Under the pieces are notes generated by a model. That model saw nothing but the letters and a program-made list of their open reading frames with translations, was not told the DNA's origin and searched no databases. Source: JAVBMJ01 sp031552535 (GTDB lineage Bacteria > Bacteroidota > Bacteroidia > Bacteroidales > Rikenellaceae). From it: a stretch of DNA of 16,497 nt. A program made the translations under genes and the position numbers. Shown piece by piece: positions 16,149 through 16,497 of this stretch (the stretch's first letter is position 1; each line of letters begins with the position of its first letter). Location: positions 1-16,497 of the forward strand of contig JAVBMJ010000050.1 of assembly GCA_031552535.1 (NCBI GenBank). Reading direction: 5' to 3'.

Positions 16149-16314
16149 TTAGAGTCTGTATAAATTTCCTATGGAAGATATTTGTCGTTTCTTTTTGGTC
16201 TATTTTCGACGAAAATCTTGTCACATAGTACCACTATGCTCCTCGATTTTGCCTAAAATAGCCCTAAAAATAATTCGCAACTATTTTCCGCAGGAAAATT
16301 GAACAAACTCTTAA
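16149..16314. repeat. complete 166-bp palindromic repeat element (copy A)
   Basis: The left end reads TTAGAGTCTGTATAA then ATTTCCTATGGAA. The right end, read on the minus strand, gives TTAAGAGTTTGTTCA then ATTTTCCTGCGGAA, so the ends are imperfect inverted repeats of about 29 bases. Exactly at the centre (near 16231) is a stem-loop: AAAATC (16212-16217) with GATTTT (16245-16250), symmetric six-base internal loops, and CATAG (16224-16228) with CTATG (16234-16238). Each end also has its own mini-hairpin around TTTCC-nnn-GGAA, best at 16283-16299 (ATTTTCC-GCA-GGAAAAT). The whole element therefore reads nearly the same from both ends. No coding frame is supported within it. A MITE-like or REP-like element is the likely class. 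Confidence 0.75.
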
Positions 16315-16357
16315 CGGATTCCAATACTTCACTTCGGTAATATTCTTAACCATTTTC

Positions 16358-16497
16358 TTAGAGTCTGTCTAATTTTCCTATGGAAAAAGATTTAATGATA
16401 TTCCGGTGACGATTTCTGTGTGAAAATCAAGGCGCATAGCGGTGCCCTATGTAACGAGATTTTCACGCTGGAAAGCGGCCCGGAAGAACTTATAATA
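16358..16497. repeat. second palindromic repeat element (copy B), cut by the window edge
   Basis: It begins with TTAGAGTCTGTCTAA and TTTTCCTATGGAAAA, matching the left end of copy A, 43 bases after that copy ends. Its central stem-loop has the same plan: GAAAATC (16422-16428) with GATTTTC (16458-16464), six-base internal loops, and CATAG (16435-16439) with CTATG (16447-16451). The centre near 16443 predicts a right end close to 16528, outside the window. The visible right half already mirrors the left: TTCCGG (16401-16406 region) returns as CCGGAA, giving 18 of 33 matches next to the central stem. Together with copy A this explains the gene-free stretch from 16105 to the end. Confidence 0.7.

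Noticed and set aside
16105..16224. Forty-residue N-terminal extension of the beta-barrel protein
   Set aside because: The signal peptide starts at 16104; the extension would be translated from the palindromic element and would bury the signal sequence.

Overview
This window looks like chromosomal DNA from a Bacteroidota member, most likely of the Bacteroidales. I infer this from three things: promoter cores of the TAnnTTTG type at about the right distance from starts (151-158 and, on the minus strand, 12040-12047), weak or absent Shine-Dalgarno sequences, and a gene set typical of that phylum (multi-repeat DUF349 protein, YidC with a long basic tail, exported WG-repeat/caspase protein). The genus cannot be fixed from the sequence alone.

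Layout. Positions 1-200 are a short upstream region with one good promoter core. Positions 201-3086 (+) encode a secreted protein of two WG-repeat blocks, one the tandem copy of the other, followed by a caspase-like (C14) peptidase domain. A hairpin terminator separates it from a convergent minus-strand series: an AMP-forming acyl-CoA synthetase (3225-4892), a secreted pectinesterase (5134-6090), yidC (6223-8118), pyrG (8140-9780) and a five-repeat DUF349 protein (9846-11996). pyrG and yidC are 21 bases apart and probably co-transcribed. Terminator-like hairpins follow yidC and the DUF349 gene; the latter sits directly upstream of the pyrG start. A 251-bp divergent region leads to an OmpR/PhoB-type response regulator without a neighbouring kinase (12248-12922, +) and then rnr for RNase R (13174-15399, +). 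rnr converges, across a 17-bp perfect stem, on a small outer-membrane beta-barrel protein (15520-16104, -).

The last 393 bases hold no gene. They contain one complete and one truncated copy of a roughly 166-bp element that is an imperfect palindrome as a whole, with a central stem-loop and inverted ends. A related half-copy lies behind the response-regulator gene. These elements are the least explained structure in the window.

Most genes are housekeeping (CTP synthesis, membrane protein insertion, RNA decay). The accessory parts are the exported caspase protein, the solitary pectinesterase and the palindromic repeats. I see no CRISPR array, rRNA, tRNA, transposase or phage gene.
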